Shown: positions 23,855-33,250, counted from the first letter of the stretch. The stretch: 48,628 nucleotides of DNA from JBOHTO01 sp050733695 (GCA_050733695.1 JBOHTO010000206.1:1-48628), one strand, 5' to 3'. Program-made: numbers and translations. The notes: generated from the sequence alone by a model not told the origin.

Positions 23855-25849
23855 ATGTTGCCAGCCCGCCGTTTCGCCGTTCTCGCCCTTCTGGCCGGCG
23901 CTCCGCTCACCGCCCAGGATACTGCCGCGCCCACACCACCTGTGGCGCGCATCGAGATCACTCCGGCGAACCTTACGCTCGATGTCAACGACAGCGCTTC
24001 CGTCACGGCTATCGCCTACGATTCGAGCGGCAACAGGATCACGGCGCCGGTAGTGTTCTTTTCCAGCTCCCGCCGCAGCGTTGGCGTCGATGCACAGTCA
24101 GGAGCTGTGATGGCATACAGCCCAGGTGAGTTCCGCCTCTTCGCATACGTTCCCGGCGGTGGCGAGACACGTGGCGAGATTCCCGTTGTTGTGCGCTGGC
24201 CGGCCGTCACTGAAATACGTATCTCCGGCTCGCCATCGACGTTCTACGCCGGAACGACGGTACGCCACGAGGCGACCGTCATCGACGCATCCGGCGCCGA
24301 GCGCGACAATGTCCCCGTATCGTGGTCCTCGGGCAACGACGACGTTGTCCAGGTGGATCGCTTCGGTGGCGTGACCGCCGTACGCCCGGGCACGGCCGAG
24401 CTTCGCGTATCGGGCGGCGGCATCAATTCGACCAGGCGCATCACCGTCGTCGCGAACCCGGCTCGTTCGCTCTCCGTTGCAGCGAGCGCCAACTCCGGCC
24501 GCACGGGCGACGTGATCCACTTTACCGCCGTCGCCCGCGATGCCAATGGACGCCCCGTCGAAGGGCTTCCCGTGATCTTCTCGGTCAAGGCCGACGTCGA
24601 GGATACCGTCATCGCATCCGCAGCACCGGCGCAGGTAGATCAGAAAGGCCGTTTCGTGGCCAATCGGGCGGGGAACTACACTGTCTTCGCGACCGCCGGC
24701 GATCTCGCCGGAAGCAGAACGGTCGACATCACGCACCGCTACCACAGCATGCGCATGTCCTCGGGGAAGGGACAGGGACAGGTCAACAAGGTTCATACCT
24801 CCGACATATGGGTCTGGGAAGGAAGCGATGGCCGTGACTATGCCGTGACCGGCACCTGGGGCGCCGACGGCGTCGCGTATTTCTGGGACGTTACCGACCC
24901 GGCCAACCCGGTTCGCACGGACAGTATGCAGGTCGATGCGCGGACGGTCAACGACGTGAAGGTCGATGCCGAGCGGGGTATCTGCGTGATCACGCGCGAA
25001 GGAGCGTCCAACCGGAAGAACGGCCTCGTCGTGCTCGACTGCGGCAATCCGCGGGACGTGCAGATTCTCTCGCGCTTCGACGAGGGACTGTTCGGCGGCG
25101 TGCACAACGTCTTCATATGGAACCAGCACGTCTTCGCGATCAACGCGGGCACTCGCTTCGACATCATCTCGATCGAGGATCCACGCAATCCCAAGCGCGT
25201 GAGCTTCTTCGAGCTGGATACACCGGGGCACGGGATTCACGACGTCTGGGTCGTGGACGGGGTTGCCTACGCGTCACAGTGGCATGACGGAGTCATCCTC
25301 GTGGATGTTGGCGGCGGGAAGAAGGGTGGTTCGCTGGCGAATCCCGTCTACATCTCGTCGTACAAGTACCCGATCGGGGCCACTCATTCGGCTTTTCCGT
25401 ACGAGTCGCCCACCGGAAAGTTCTACGTGTTTGTGGGTGACGAACAATTCCCCTACGGACTGAATCCGGATGACGCCAGTCAGGCCGAGGCAGGCGGCTA
25501 CATTCACATCGTCGACTTCTCCGACATCGACAATCCCGAGGAGGTCGCGCGTTATCAGGTGCCCGAGGCCGGTCCGCACAACTTCTGGATCCAGAACGAC
25601 ACGCTATACGTCGCCTACTACAACGCGGGGCTGCGCGTGGTCGATGTTTCGGGTGAGCTCAGGGGCAACCTGTACGATCAGGGGCGTGAACTCGTGAGGT
25701 TCAGGGCGGTCGATCCGAACGGGATCGTTGCGAACACTGCCTTTGCATGGGGCCCGCAACCGCACAAGGGGCACGTGTTCTTCAGTGATTTCAATTCCGG
25801 CCTGTGGGCCGTGCAGCTCCCGCCTCGTGAGGAGACGCTGACCCCGTGA
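23855..25849 (+). CDS. Secreted protein with Ig-like domains and LVIVD repeats
   Basis: 664 residues with a signal peptide ending APLTAQ. Residues about 30-300 form three Ig-like/BIG2-type domains (IEITPANLTLDVNDSASV, VTEIRISGSPSTFYAGT, RSLSVAASANSGRTGDV). Residues about 310-660 form a beta-propeller of LVIVD-type repeats: YFWDVTDPANPVRTD, NGLVVLDCGNPRDVQ, FDIISIEDPRNPKRV, IHIVDFSDIDNPEEV and LRVVDVSGELRG. It is probably a surface or periplasmic binding scaffold; the ligand is unknown. Its TGA overlaps the GTG start of the next propeller gene by four bases (GTGA), so the two are co-translated. Confidence 0.85.
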   Translation: MLPARRFAVLALLAGAPLTAQDTAAPTPPVARIEITPANLTLDVNDSASVTAIAYDSSGNRITAPVVFFSSSRRSVGVDAQSGAVMAYSPGEFRLFAYVPGGGETRGEIPVVVRWPAVTEIRISGSPSTFYAGTTVRHEATVIDASGAERDNVPVSWSSGNDDVVQVDRFGGVTAVRPGTAELRVSGGGINSTRRITVVANPARSLSVAASANSGRTGDVIHFTAVARDANGRPVEGLPVIFSVKADVEDTVIASAAPAQVDQKGRFVANRAGNYTVFATAGDLAGSRTVDITHRYHSMRMSSGKGQGQVNKVHTSDIWVWEGSDGRDYAVTGTWGADGVAYFWDVTDPANPVRTDSMQVDARTVNDVKVDAERGICVITREGASNRKNGLVVLDCGNPRDVQILSRFDEGLFGGVHNVFIWNQHVFAINAGTRFDIISIEDPRNPKRVSFFELDTPGHGIHDVWVVDGVAYASQWHDGVILVDVGGGKKGGSLANPVYISSYKYPIGATHSAFPYESPTGKFYVFVGDEQFPYGLNPDDASQAEAGGYIHIVDFSDIDNPEEVARYQVPEAGPHNFWIQNDTLYVAYYNAGLRVVDVSGELRGNLYDQGRELVRFRAVDPNGIVANTAFAWGPQPHKGHVFFSDFNSGLWAVQLPPREETLTP

Positions 25850-27105
25850 CATTTGTCTCCCGGATCGCAAGCATCGCCCCCCTTGCGGCATTCGCCATGC
25901 TCCCGGGGTGCGCTACTTCGCCACGCAGCACACCTGGCGGGGAAACCCCGACTGCGTCGGCCGTGTATGCCGCGTCTGCAGCAGCTCGGCCGCAAGGGAG
26001 CGCAGTGTCCTATCGCATCCTTGCCGGCGCAGAGTCCGAGGACGAGGTGGCTCTCATCCAGTTCACCCCGTGCGCGGCAGGGATCGCGAGCTCACAGTGT
26101 GGAGCGCGCGTTGTGCGGACGTTCAAGGTGGGCGTGTGGCCGTACGAGAACGAAGGTCCGCACGGTGTGATCCCATCGACGGACGGCAACGCCTTCTACG
26201 TGACGCTGGCCCACGGTATTCCCCTGGGGCGCCTGCAGAAGTTCGACATGAGCACGGGCGAACTGATCGACGATGTGGAGCTCGGCATGTTCCCGGCGAC
26301 TGTCGATATCTCACCCGATGGCGCGCTCGTTTACGCGATCAACTTCAACTTCGAGGACCCGGAGATGAAGCGGTCGAGTCTGTCGATCGTCGACGGCTCG
26401 ACAATGACGGAGATTGCACGGGTGACCACGTGCCGGATGCCTCACGGCTCCCGCGTGAGCCCCGACGGTTCCAGGCACTACTCGGCTTGCATGATGAACG
26501 ACCTGCTGGTCGAGGTCGACACACGTGCGTTCGAGCTGTCGCGGCTCTTCAACGTCGCTCCCGGATCGGAGGGTCCGGTGGCAGTGATGATGGCCGATAC
26601 GACGGCCCCCGCGGCAGCGCATGCAATGGCGGGCCACACCGGTCGGGCCGATGAAGATGGAATGGCGATGTCAAGCCTCTGCTCACCCACATGGGCGCAA
26701 CCATCGGCCGATGGCGCGAAGATCTACGTGGCGTGCAACAAGTCAGACGAGATAGTCGAGGTCGACGTCGCGAGCTGGACGCTGCTGCGCAGGTGGGATA
26801 CACCGCCCGCGCCATACAACCTCGCCGCGACGCCGGATGGTGAGCTGCTCATCGCCACGCAGAAGGGGCCGGGCAGTACGACCATCTGGCGACTCTCGGA
26901 CGCGAAGCTTCTGGCCGACATTTCCGGCGGCGGCAGGCTCGCCAGCGGCGTCGCCGTCAGCGGTGATTCCCGCTACGCATTCGTGACGCTCGAAGGCGTG
27001 GGAGCCGATCCCGGGGTCGTCGACATCATCGACCTGCGCGACCTCGAGACGGTCGCGAGCGTCGAGATCGGAAAACAGGCAGGGGGTATCGCGGTCGTGC
27101 CCTGA
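25846..27105 (+). CDS. YVTN-type beta-propeller lipoprotein
   Basis: 419 residues from GTG. The lipoprotein signal is ASIAPLAAFAMLPGC. The mature part is a propeller with repeats such as ATVDISPDGALVYAINF, PHGSRVSPDGSRHYSAC, WAQPSADGAKIYVACNKSDEIVEVD, YNLAATPDGELLIAT and ASGVAVSGDSRYAFVTLEG. A histidine/methionine-bearing insertion (AAAHAMAGHTGRADEDGMAM) interrupts one blade. It is translationally coupled to the preceding LVIVD protein, so they may form one surface complex. The function is otherwise unknown. Confidence 0.83.
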   Translation: MTFVSRIASIAPLAAFAMLPGCATSPRSTPGGETPTASAVYAASAAARPQGSAVSYRILAGAESEDEVALIQFTPCAAGIASSQCGARVVRTFKVGVWPYENEGPHGVIPSTDGNAFYVTLAHGIPLGRLQKFDMSTGELIDDVELGMFPATVDISPDGALVYAINFNFEDPEMKRSSLSIVDGSTMTEIARVTTCRMPHGSRVSPDGSRHYSACMMNDLLVEVDTRAFELSRLFNVAPGSEGPVAVMMADTTAPAAAHAMAGHTGRADEDGMAMSSLCSPTWAQPSADGAKIYVACNKSDEIVEVDVASWTLLRRWDTPPAPYNLAATPDGELLIATQKGPGSTTIWRLSDAKLLADISGGGRLASGVAVSGDSRYAFVTLEGVGADPGVVDIIDLRDLETVASVEIGKQAGGIAVVP

Positions 27106-27130
27106 AGGGCTTGCCTGCGCGGCAGCTTCC

Positions 27131-27160
27131 AGCGCGTTCCAGTGCGTTCCAGTGCGTTCC
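27131..27160 (+). repeat. Three 10-base tandem repeats
   Basis: The unit ag(c/t)gcgttcc occurs three times in a row (27131-27160), with a partial copy after it. It lies between two convergent genes, so it affects no coding sequence. Confidence 0.7.
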
Positions 27161-27174
27161 AGCGCGCATGCTGC

Positions 27175-28995
27175 TCAGGGAGCGTCGTCCCGAGGCATGA
27201 GCGCTGATCGCGCATACAGCGCTCCGTTGATCATGACGTGGCTCACGTCGCGGGCATTTGCGATGTCGGCCGTGGGATCGCGCCGAAAGACCACCACGTT
27301 TGCGCGCTTGCCCGCCTCAATCGATCCGAGCTCGGCTGACAGCTCCATCGCACGTGCAGCGACGAGAGTGGCTGACGCATAAACGTCCGCCGCGTCCATC
27401 CCGGCCGCCTGCATCGCTTCCATCTCGCGGTACACGCTCGGCCCGTGCGCTGTTCCGGGATTCCCCGCATCGGTACCCATAGCGATCGGGATTCCTGCTC
27501 CGTGCAGCAGCATGATGTTCCGGTCCATCGTCTCACGCTGACGATCCCAGACGCCGGAGCGAACGCGCTCAGCCGGCCGCGCACGCCGGTCTGTCGGGAT
27601 CACAGTCTCGAGCTTTGCACGCGTGAAACGATCGACGCAGTCGAGCGGATAGCGACCGGCGGGCGACCGGCCCAGATACACATCGGCGTAACCTTCGCGC
27701 ACGGTGAGCGTTGGAATGACAATCGTACCCATGCGCCGGGCGGCTTCGATGAATTCAGCGTCCACGGTATCGCTTTCCACGCTGTGCACGAGCACCGAGG
27801 CACCCGCAACCAGTGCATCCTTTGCGGACTCGAGCTGTGTCGCGTGCACGATGAGCGGTAACCCCATCGCGCGCGCTTCCTCGCCGGCAGCCATCAGCAG
27901 CTCGCGCGCGCGGTCGCGTTCGGTGGGAGCGAGGCGAAGATACCAGACCTTGATCGCCCCGGCGCCGAGTGCCGCCTGGGCACGAACGGTGGCGCGGACG
28001 GTCGAATCATCCTTCATGAAGATGAACTGCCGCATGGTGGGCAGATTCACCCAGTGATCGATCGTGGACAGCAGCGGTCCCGCGGCCGACACACGCGGCG
28101 CATCGATCGCGCTCACGGTCTCGCGTGCGAGGTCGAAGGTCCACGTATAACCGCCCACGTCGAACACACCAGTCACTCCGGAGCAGAGCGCGGCGCGGTG
28201 GAAGCGCTCCGGATGCGCCTCCAGCGCACCGACAACCGAGTCGTAGGGATACCTGTTGCGCACATCCAGGGCATCGGGCCTGCCATCGACCCAACCCGTC
28301 TGGGAATAGTGAACGTGGGCATCGATGAGCCCGGGCCCGACATACAAGCCGGATACATCGATCGTTTCGATTCCGTCGGGCACAGGACACCGGCTCGCGC
28401 TGCCGGCGCACTCGATACGCCCCGCGCGCACCACGATCGCCGCGTTCGGAACCGGAGCGGTGCCGGGATTGATGAGCGTCCCGCCGATAAGTGCTACGGG
28501 CGGGGGCGGCGCGCCTTCGGGCAGACCGAAAGCGGTCGAGACCGCGATCCTCCACCCCTCCGGAGTCTCCACGAACACGCGCTCCGATATTCCTTCGCTT
28601 GTGCTTTCACCCTGCGTTACGCGGTAGTGGTAGCTGCCGTACACCACGCCCGGCGCCAGGGGGATGAGGCGGAGATCGCGCGCAACGAGCGTATCGGGCC
28701 AGGTGCTGTCGCGGCGTGCGGGCCAGCTCTCGAAGCCGACCTCGGGGCCGCCTGGCCCGTTGCGAACCAGGCGGTCGCTGTGAAGATAGTACGAGAGATA
28801 GCGGTCACGATCGCGTTTGTGAATCGCGTCGATGTTGGCCTCGAAGATGCGACGCGCTGCAGCCGTATCGGCCACTGTCCGATCAGCGGCGCTCTTCGCA
28901 GAGCCTCTTCCGCCCCGCGCGGTTTGATTCGAGGCGCACGCTAGCGCAACGCTAAGAGCGAGGAAGAATGCCGTGATCAGCAGGCGGCCATGCAA
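27175..28995 (-). CDS. DUF4440-amidohydrolase fusion, secreted
   Basis: About 606 residues from TTG, which follows GGAG by 9 bases and starts the signal segment LHGRLLITAFFLALSVALAC directly; an ATG at 29121 would give an unlikely 42-residue leader. After the lipobox-like LAC comes an NTF2/DUF4440-type domain (AARRIFEANIDAIHKRDRDRYLSYY, YHYRVTQGE). It is followed by an imidazolonepropionase-like amidohydrolase: GLIDAHVHYSQ (two histidines), IKVWYLRL (carbamylated-lysine region), LIVHATQ, VLVHSVE and MGTDAGNPG. The enzyme would be periplasmic; the substrate is unknown. Confidence 0.83.
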   Translation of the reverse strand: MHGRLLITAFFLALSVALACASNQTARGGRGSAKSAADRTVADTAAARRIFEANIDAIHKRDRDRYLSYYLHSDRLVRNGPGGPEVGFESWPARRDSTWPDTLVARDLRLIPLAPGVVYGSYHYRVTQGESTSEGISERVFVETPEGWRIAVSTAFGLPEGAPPPPVALIGGTLINPGTAPVPNAAIVVRAGRIECAGSASRCPVPDGIETIDVSGLYVGPGLIDAHVHYSQTGWVDGRPDALDVRNRYPYDSVVGALEAHPERFHRAALCSGVTGVFDVGGYTWTFDLARETVSAIDAPRVSAAGPLLSTIDHWVNLPTMRQFIFMKDDSTVRATVRAQAALGAGAIKVWYLRLAPTERDRARELLMAAGEEARAMGLPLIVHATQLESAKDALVAGASVLVHSVESDTVDAEFIEAARRMGTIVIPTLTVREGYADVYLGRSPAGRYPLDCVDRFTRAKLETVIPTDRRARPAERVRSGVWDRQRETMDRNIMLLHGAGIPIAMGTDAGNPGTAHGPSVYREMEAMQAAGMDAADVYASATLVAARAMELSAELGSIEAGKRANVVVFRRDPTADIANARDVSHVMINGALYARSALMPRDDAP

Positions 28996-29151
28996 GGTGA
29001 CGGGCTCCGGAAGGTATCTGCGAATTCTACGGATGTCCGCCGTTTTCCGCGAGCCATCGCGGCCGAGCGTCAGGCCGAGCGTCAGGCCGATTCCGTGCAG
29101 CGAACCGATGCTCCAGTTCACTACCTCGCCAACCGGGCGAGAGAGGCGATC

Positions 29152-29640
29152 CTACGCCGCGGCGGTAAGGCCCGCACAGGCGGGTTCGATATCCCTACGC
29201 ACACATATCTCCCCGCACGTGAATCGGCGCGCGCAGCCTGTGCAATCGCGCCGCATCTTCTCGGGGTAGCGCGCACGCTCGACCACCGAATAGCCCAGCG
29301 ATTCGAAGAAGGCGGCAGTGAGCGTGAGCGCGAACAACTCCCCGATCCCGCGCTGGCGCGCGAGCTGCTCCACGCGTCTGACGATCTCGCTCCCCAGACC
29401 GCGGCCGTGCGCCGACGCATCCACGGCGATCGCGGAGACCTCGGCCAGCGACGGCGAGTACTCCCTGAGCGCGCCGCACGCGAGAATGCCGCCGCGCTCA
29501 TCGCAGGCCACGACAAAGCTCTCGATAGCAAGCTCCACCGATTCGGCGGTCCGGGGCAGCATCACTCCCTCCGCCGCGAAGCCATTCACCAGCTCTGCGA
29601 TTGCGGGCGCATCAGCGGTGCGCGCGGAGCGAAAGATCAC
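29152..29640 (-). CDS. GNAT-type N-acetylglutamate synthase candidate
   Basis: 162 residues from GTG at 29640, overlapping the argD stop by four bases (GTGA); an alternative GTG at 29655 adds five residues. The GNAT core is visible: AEVSAIAVDASAHGRGLGSEIVRRV holds the acetyl-CoA loop, and LTLTAAFFESLGYSVVER is the last motif. The C-terminus carries CTGC, TC and IC cysteines (DCTGCARRFTCGEIC). Placed as last gene of argC-argB-argD, it probably makes N-acetylglutamate, the first step of arginine synthesis, like other short ArgA-type GNAT enzymes. Function is inferred from context and fold. Confidence 0.78.
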   Translation of the reverse strand: MIFRSARTADAPAIAELVNGFAAEGVMLPRTAESVELAIESFVVACDERGGILACGALREYSPSLAEVSAIAVDASAHGRGLGSEIVRRVEQLARQRGIGELFALTLTAAFFESLGYSVVERARYPEKMRRDCTGCARRFTCGEICVRRDIEPACAGLTAAA

Positions 29641-30848
29641 CGGGGATAACTGCACAGCGCCTCCTCCAGCAGAGCGAGACCGGCGGCGAGATCATCCAGG
29701 CCGGCAATGAGCGGTGGAAGGAGCCGGACCGTATGCGGGCCGGCTGAGCAGAGCAGGAGACCGAGATCGAGCGCCCGGCCAACGACATCAGCGGCCGGGT
29801 CCACGACGTCCAGTCCCCACATGAATCCTGTCCCGCGCACTGAACGCGCGCGGTCCGTGCGCTGCGATATCGCTCGCAGTTCATGGCCAAGCCATTCTCC
29901 GTTCCTGCGAACCGCCGCGAGAAGCTCCGGGTCGGAGAGTCGCTCGACAACATGCAGCGCGACCGATGCCACGAAGGGTCCGCCACCGAACGTCGTCGCA
30001 TGATCGCCCGGCTGCACCGAACGTGCGATCTCGCTCGACAGCAGGACCGCGCCCATGGGAAGCCCACCCGCGAGCGGCTTGGCCAGCGTCACGATGTCGG
30101 GTGTGACGTCCGCTGCCTCACAGGCGAGAAAGTGACCGGTGCGGCCCAGACCGCACTGAATCTCGTCGAAGATGAGCGCGATGCGCCGTTGCACCGTGAT
30201 CGCCCGCAACCACCGCAGCAGCGCCGCGTCGAGCACACGCACCCCTCCTTCTCCCTGCACCGGTTCCACGATGAGCGCCGCGATAGTCTCCGCGTCCAGC
30301 ACCGCTGCAAGTTCATCCGGGTCGCGCTCGACTATCGCCATACCACCCGCAAGCGGGCGGAAGGGCGCGCGATACTCCGGGCGATCGGTTGCCGCCAGTG
30401 AGGCGAAGAGACGCCCGTGGAAGCTGCCCCGCAGCGCCACGATCCCATTCTTGGCACCGCCGCCGATAGTGCGCCCCCAGCGCCGCGCGAATTTGAAGGC
30501 GCCCTCATTGGCTTCAGCGCCTGAATTGCAGAAAAAGACCGAATCGGCAAAGGTCCTGTCGACCAGGGCACACGCCAGACGAGCTGCTGGCTCGGAGTGG
30601 TACAGGTTGGACACGTGCACGAGACCACTCGCGGCTTCATGCATCGCAGTCTCGAGCCCGCTGTCCGCGTATCCGAGCGCGTTCACCGCTATTCCGCTCG
30701 TGAAATCGATGTAGCGTTTTCCATCCGCATCGATCAGGCGCGCGCCTTCCCCACCCACGAATGTGACAGGCGTGCGACGATAGACAGGGAGCAGAGCGTC
30801 GCTCCCCGCAGGGGCCAGGTGCCCTTCCGTCCGGATCGCCGTCGTCAT
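29637..30848 (-). CDS. argD: Acetylornithine aminotransferase
   Basis: 403 residues. A class III PLP aminotransferase that converts N-acetylglutamate semialdehyde to N-acetylornithine. Signatures are LIDADGKRYIDFTSGIAVNALGY, the PLP phosphate-binding FCNSGAEANEGAFK, IFDEIQCGLGRTGHF and the lysine in VTLAKPLAGGLPMG. The ATG start shares ATGA with the argB stop, so translation is coupled. It is cytoplasmic. Related ornithine and GABA aminotransferases look alike, but the operon settles the assignment. Confidence 0.93.
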   Translation of the reverse strand: MTTAIRTEGHLAPAGSDALLPVYRRTPVTFVGGEGARLIDADGKRYIDFTSGIAVNALGYADSGLETAMHEAASGLVHVSNLYHSEPAARLACALVDRTFADSVFFCNSGAEANEGAFKFARRWGRTIGGGAKNGIVALRGSFHGRLFASLAATDRPEYRAPFRPLAGGMAIVERDPDELAAVLDAETIAALIVEPVQGEGGVRVLDAALLRWLRAITVQRRIALIFDEIQCGLGRTGHFLACEAADVTPDIVTLAKPLAGGLPMGAVLLSSEIARSVQPGDHATTFGGGPFVASVALHVVERLSDPELLAAVRRNGEWLGHELRAISQRTDRARSVRGTGFMWGLDVVDPAADVVGRALDLGLLLCSAGPHTVRLLPPLIAGLDDLAAGLALLEEALCSYPR

Positions 30849-31633
30849 GCGGGCACTTCCGCACGCGTGACGCATGTACCGCCTTCTCCCGCGAGCAGCG
30901 TCTCCATTCCCGCGATACGAACACGCCCGATTCCACCACGGGCGGCGGTGACTGCTGCCTCCAGCTTCGCAGCCATTCCCGCCGATGCTTCGCCACCTGC
31001 GATCAGAGCGTCAACGTCGTCCGCGTCGATGACATTGAGGAGTTCGCCCTCCCGCAGAACACCCGGAACATCCACAACCAGGAGCAGTTCGTCGGCAGCA
31101 AGCGCGATCGCCACCGCAGCGGCCGCGTCGTCACCATTCACGTTGAGGGCCCCGATACAGTCGTCGCGCATGGCCGTGCCGGCGAAACCCGCGACCGGGC
31201 GCCCGGACACCGGTGAAATCACGGGCAGGAACCCACCCGCCATGAGGTGTCGCAGCGCCGCGTCATTGACGCTGTGGGGAACTCCCACGTGATCACCGGC
31301 ATCCTCGCCCGAAGCATGCGCGACAATGATCGCGGCATCCTCACCGGACACCCCGAGCGCTGGAACGCCCAACGCAGCGAGACGCGAGACGATGCGCTTG
31401 TTCACGAGTCCGGAAAGAATCATCCGGACGAGTGACATGTCCTCCGCGGTCGTCACACGCCGGCCTCCGATGAACGTCGGCTCCCTGCCCAGAGCGCGCT
31501 GGAGCGCGGAGATCTCGTCGCCACCTCCGTGCACGAGGCACAGCCCGCCCGGATCCGATCGCCACATCGCGTCGATCGCCGTGAAGACACGCGGATCGGA
31601 CTGCGCGCGTCCGCCGATCTTGACGACGCGCAT
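30845..31633 (-). CDS. argB: Acetylglutamate kinase
   Basis: 262 residues. An amino-acid kinase family enzyme that phosphorylates N-acetylglutamate. Typical parts are VVKIGGRAQSD, LVHGGGDEISALQRALG, FIGGRRVTTAEDM, VNGDDAAAAVAIALAAD and LLLVVDVPGVL. The ATG (31633) overlaps the argC stop by one base; a GTG three bases earlier would make a four-base overlap. Some acetylglutamate kinases and LysW-dependent kinases are similar, but no lysW is seen here. Confidence 0.92.
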   Translation of the reverse strand: MRVVKIGGRAQSDPRVFTAIDAMWRSDPGGLCLVHGGGDEISALQRALGREPTFIGGRRVTTAEDMSLVRMILSGLVNKRIVSRLAALGVPALGVSGEDAAIIVAHASGEDAGDHVGVPHSVNDAALRHLMAGGFLPVISPVSGRPVAGFAGTAMRDDCIGALNVNGDDAAAAVAIALAADELLLVVDVPGVLREGELLNVIDADDVDALIAGGEASAGMAAKLEAAVTAARGGIGRVRIAGMETLLAGEGGTCVTRAEVPA

Positions 31634-32595
31634 CACGTCTCCAGCCCCAGAGTTTCATCGATGCCGAGGAGGATGTTCGCGTTCTGCACCGCCTGACCGG
31701 CTGCGCCCTTCACCAGGTTGTCGATTGCCGACACGATGACGAGCGCCGGCCGGCGAAGGCCCGCAGCCGGAGTCACCGAGATCCTCACTACGTTCCGGTG
31801 CACGACCTCGCCGAGCGTGGGCGGGCCATCGGCAAGCTCGACGAACGGCTCGCTGCTGTACATCTCGCGCCATGGCGCCAGAGGGCTCGCGAGCGGCGCC
31901 TCGAGCGACACCGTGATCGTCGCGAGAATCCCGCGTGCGACCGGCAGTAGGTGCGGCGTGAAGACAATGTCATTGTCGGAGCCGAGCGACGCGAGGACGG
32001 CGCGCATCTCGTCCAGATGGCGGTGCTCGTTCCCGACCGCGTAGGCCCGGAAGTCACCCGTCACCTCGGCGAACATGAGATCCCGGCGCGGCGCGGCCCC
32101 GGCACCGGTCACACCGCTTGCAGCATTCACAGTGATGAGGGCATGGGCATCCAGGAGTTGCATCCGGGCCAGAGGTGCAATGGCGAGGAGCACCGCGGTC
32201 GCGTAGCAGCCCGGGTTCGCGACCACGCCGGCGCCGTGCAGGTCGCTGCGCATGAGCTCCGGGAGACCGTATGGCGCGGCCGCCGGTTTTCCCGGTGCTG
32301 GGCGGAGATCAGACGACAGGTCGACGACTCTGGCTCCGGCGTCGCGGGCACGCTTTACCCACGGCACCGAGGCTCCGTGCGGCAGGGCGCTGAAGACCAC
32401 GTCCACACTGTCGAGCGGAGCGTCGTCGTGCCGGACGACAGCTACCCCTCCGCTCGCGACCGCAGCAGCGACCTCGGTGTTCTCGCGCGCGGACGCGAAC
32501 GCCAGCACGAGTGCGGGATGCCGCCGCACGATCGCGCAGAGCTCGCGTCCCGCGTAACCGGTGGCGCCCAGGACGCCGACAGAGAACTTATGCAC
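31633..32595 (-). CDS. argC: N-acetyl-gamma-glutamyl-phosphate reductase
   Basis: 320 residues from GTG. It reduces N-acetylglutamyl phosphate to the semialdehyde using NADPH. The nucleotide-binding GVLGATGYAGRELCAI, the catalytic cysteine in VANPGCYATAV, and the dimer/substrate-loop segment FTPHLLPVARGILATI are intact. It is the first gene of argC-argB-argD-GNAT. The start codon has no ribosome binding site, and the ARG box begins two bases upstream, so the mRNA is probably leaderless. Confidence 0.93.
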   Translation of the reverse strand: MHKFSVGVLGATGYAGRELCAIVRRHPALVLAFASARENTEVAAAVASGGVAVVRHDDAPLDSVDVVFSALPHGASVPWVKRARDAGARVVDLSSDLRPAPGKPAAAPYGLPELMRSDLHGAGVVANPGCYATAVLLAIAPLARMQLLDAHALITVNAASGVTGAGAAPRRDLMFAEVTGDFRAYAVGNEHRHLDEMRAVLASLGSDNDIVFTPHLLPVARGILATITVSLEAPLASPLAPWREMYSSEPFVELADGPPTLGEVVHRNVVRISVTPAAGLRRPALVIVSAIDNLVKGAAGQAVQNANILLGIDETLGLET

Positions 32596-32596
32596 G

Positions 32597-32614
32597 GTGA
32601 ATGCATATTCATGC
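32597..32614 (-). promoter_or_regulatory. ARG box overlapping the argC promoter
   Basis: GTGAATGCATATTCATGC closely fits the ArgR operator (TNTGAATWWWWATTCANW) and is a near-perfect palindrome. On the minus strand a perfect -35 TTGACA (32630-32625) is followed after 17 bases by TATGCA (32607-32602), a plausible -10 inside the box. Transcription would then start at or next to the argC GTG (32595). ArgR binding here would block RNA polymerase directly. Confidence 0.75.
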
Positions 32615-32703
32615 TACAGCGCCGTGTCAATGGCCGCGCTGGCACGGCAGGCGGGGTTACCCCCGGCGGGCAGCGCTGCTATTCTCCGCACTTCGGAGGC
32701 GAT

Positions 32704-33171
32704 ATGCCCAACAAGAAGGAGCGTCAGGCAACCATCCTCGAGCTGGTGGAGGCGAGGCCGGTGGGGAGCCAGGAGGAGCTGCGACGGCTTCTCCGGCGGC
32801 GCGGCTGGGACGTCACGCAGGCCACGCTCTCACGCGACATCCGTGATCTTCGCCTGGCGCGTGTTCCTTCCCCCGCTGGCGGAGTGCGTTACACGCCTTC
32901 CGACAGCTCTCGCGAGGATACCAGGGCGAATCTGGACGCCATCCTCCCGACGCTCTTCCGGAGTATCGACGCAGTGGCGCAGCTTGCCGTCCTGCGCACC
33001 GCGCCCGGGGCGGCTCAGCCCGTCGCCGCCGGCTTTGACGCCGAAGTGTGGCCAGACCTCGTTGGCACCATCGCCGGGGATGACACGGTTCTGCTCATAT
33101 GCCGCTCGGAGGCCGCGCGCGAACGGGCCGTCCGGCGCATCGAATCGCTCGCCGCCCGGAGTGGGGGCTGA
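32704..33171 (+). CDS. argR: Arginine repressor ArgR
   Basis: 155 residues. The N-terminal winged helix (KKERQATILELVEARPVGSQ, then VTQATLSRDIRDLRLARV) is the ArgR DNA-binding domain. The C-terminal oligomerisation and arginine-binding domain ends with LVGTIAGDDTVLLICRSE, the family signature. GGAGG lies 8 bases before the ATG. It sits between the divergent argC operon and argG, and the ARG boxes on both sides are its likely targets, making a self-contained regulon. Confidence 0.93.
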   Translation: MPNKKERQATILELVEARPVGSQEELRRLLRRRGWDVTQATLSRDIRDLRLARVPSPAGGVRYTPSDSSREDTRANLDAILPTLFRSIDAVAQLAVLRTAPGAAQPVAAGFDAEVWPDLVGTIAGDDTVLLICRSEAARERAVRRIESLAARSGG

Positions 33172-33250
33172 AGCGGCCCGGCGCCCGCTGAGCAACCCGC
33201 TGAATGGCCCACTGAATGCTCCCTTGACTCCGGCCCCGGAATGTGCGTAC

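Noticed and set aside
31951..32703. An upstream extension of the argR frame
   Set aside because: It runs antisense through argC. The ATG at 32704 has a good ribosome binding site and starts exactly at the ArgR N-terminus.
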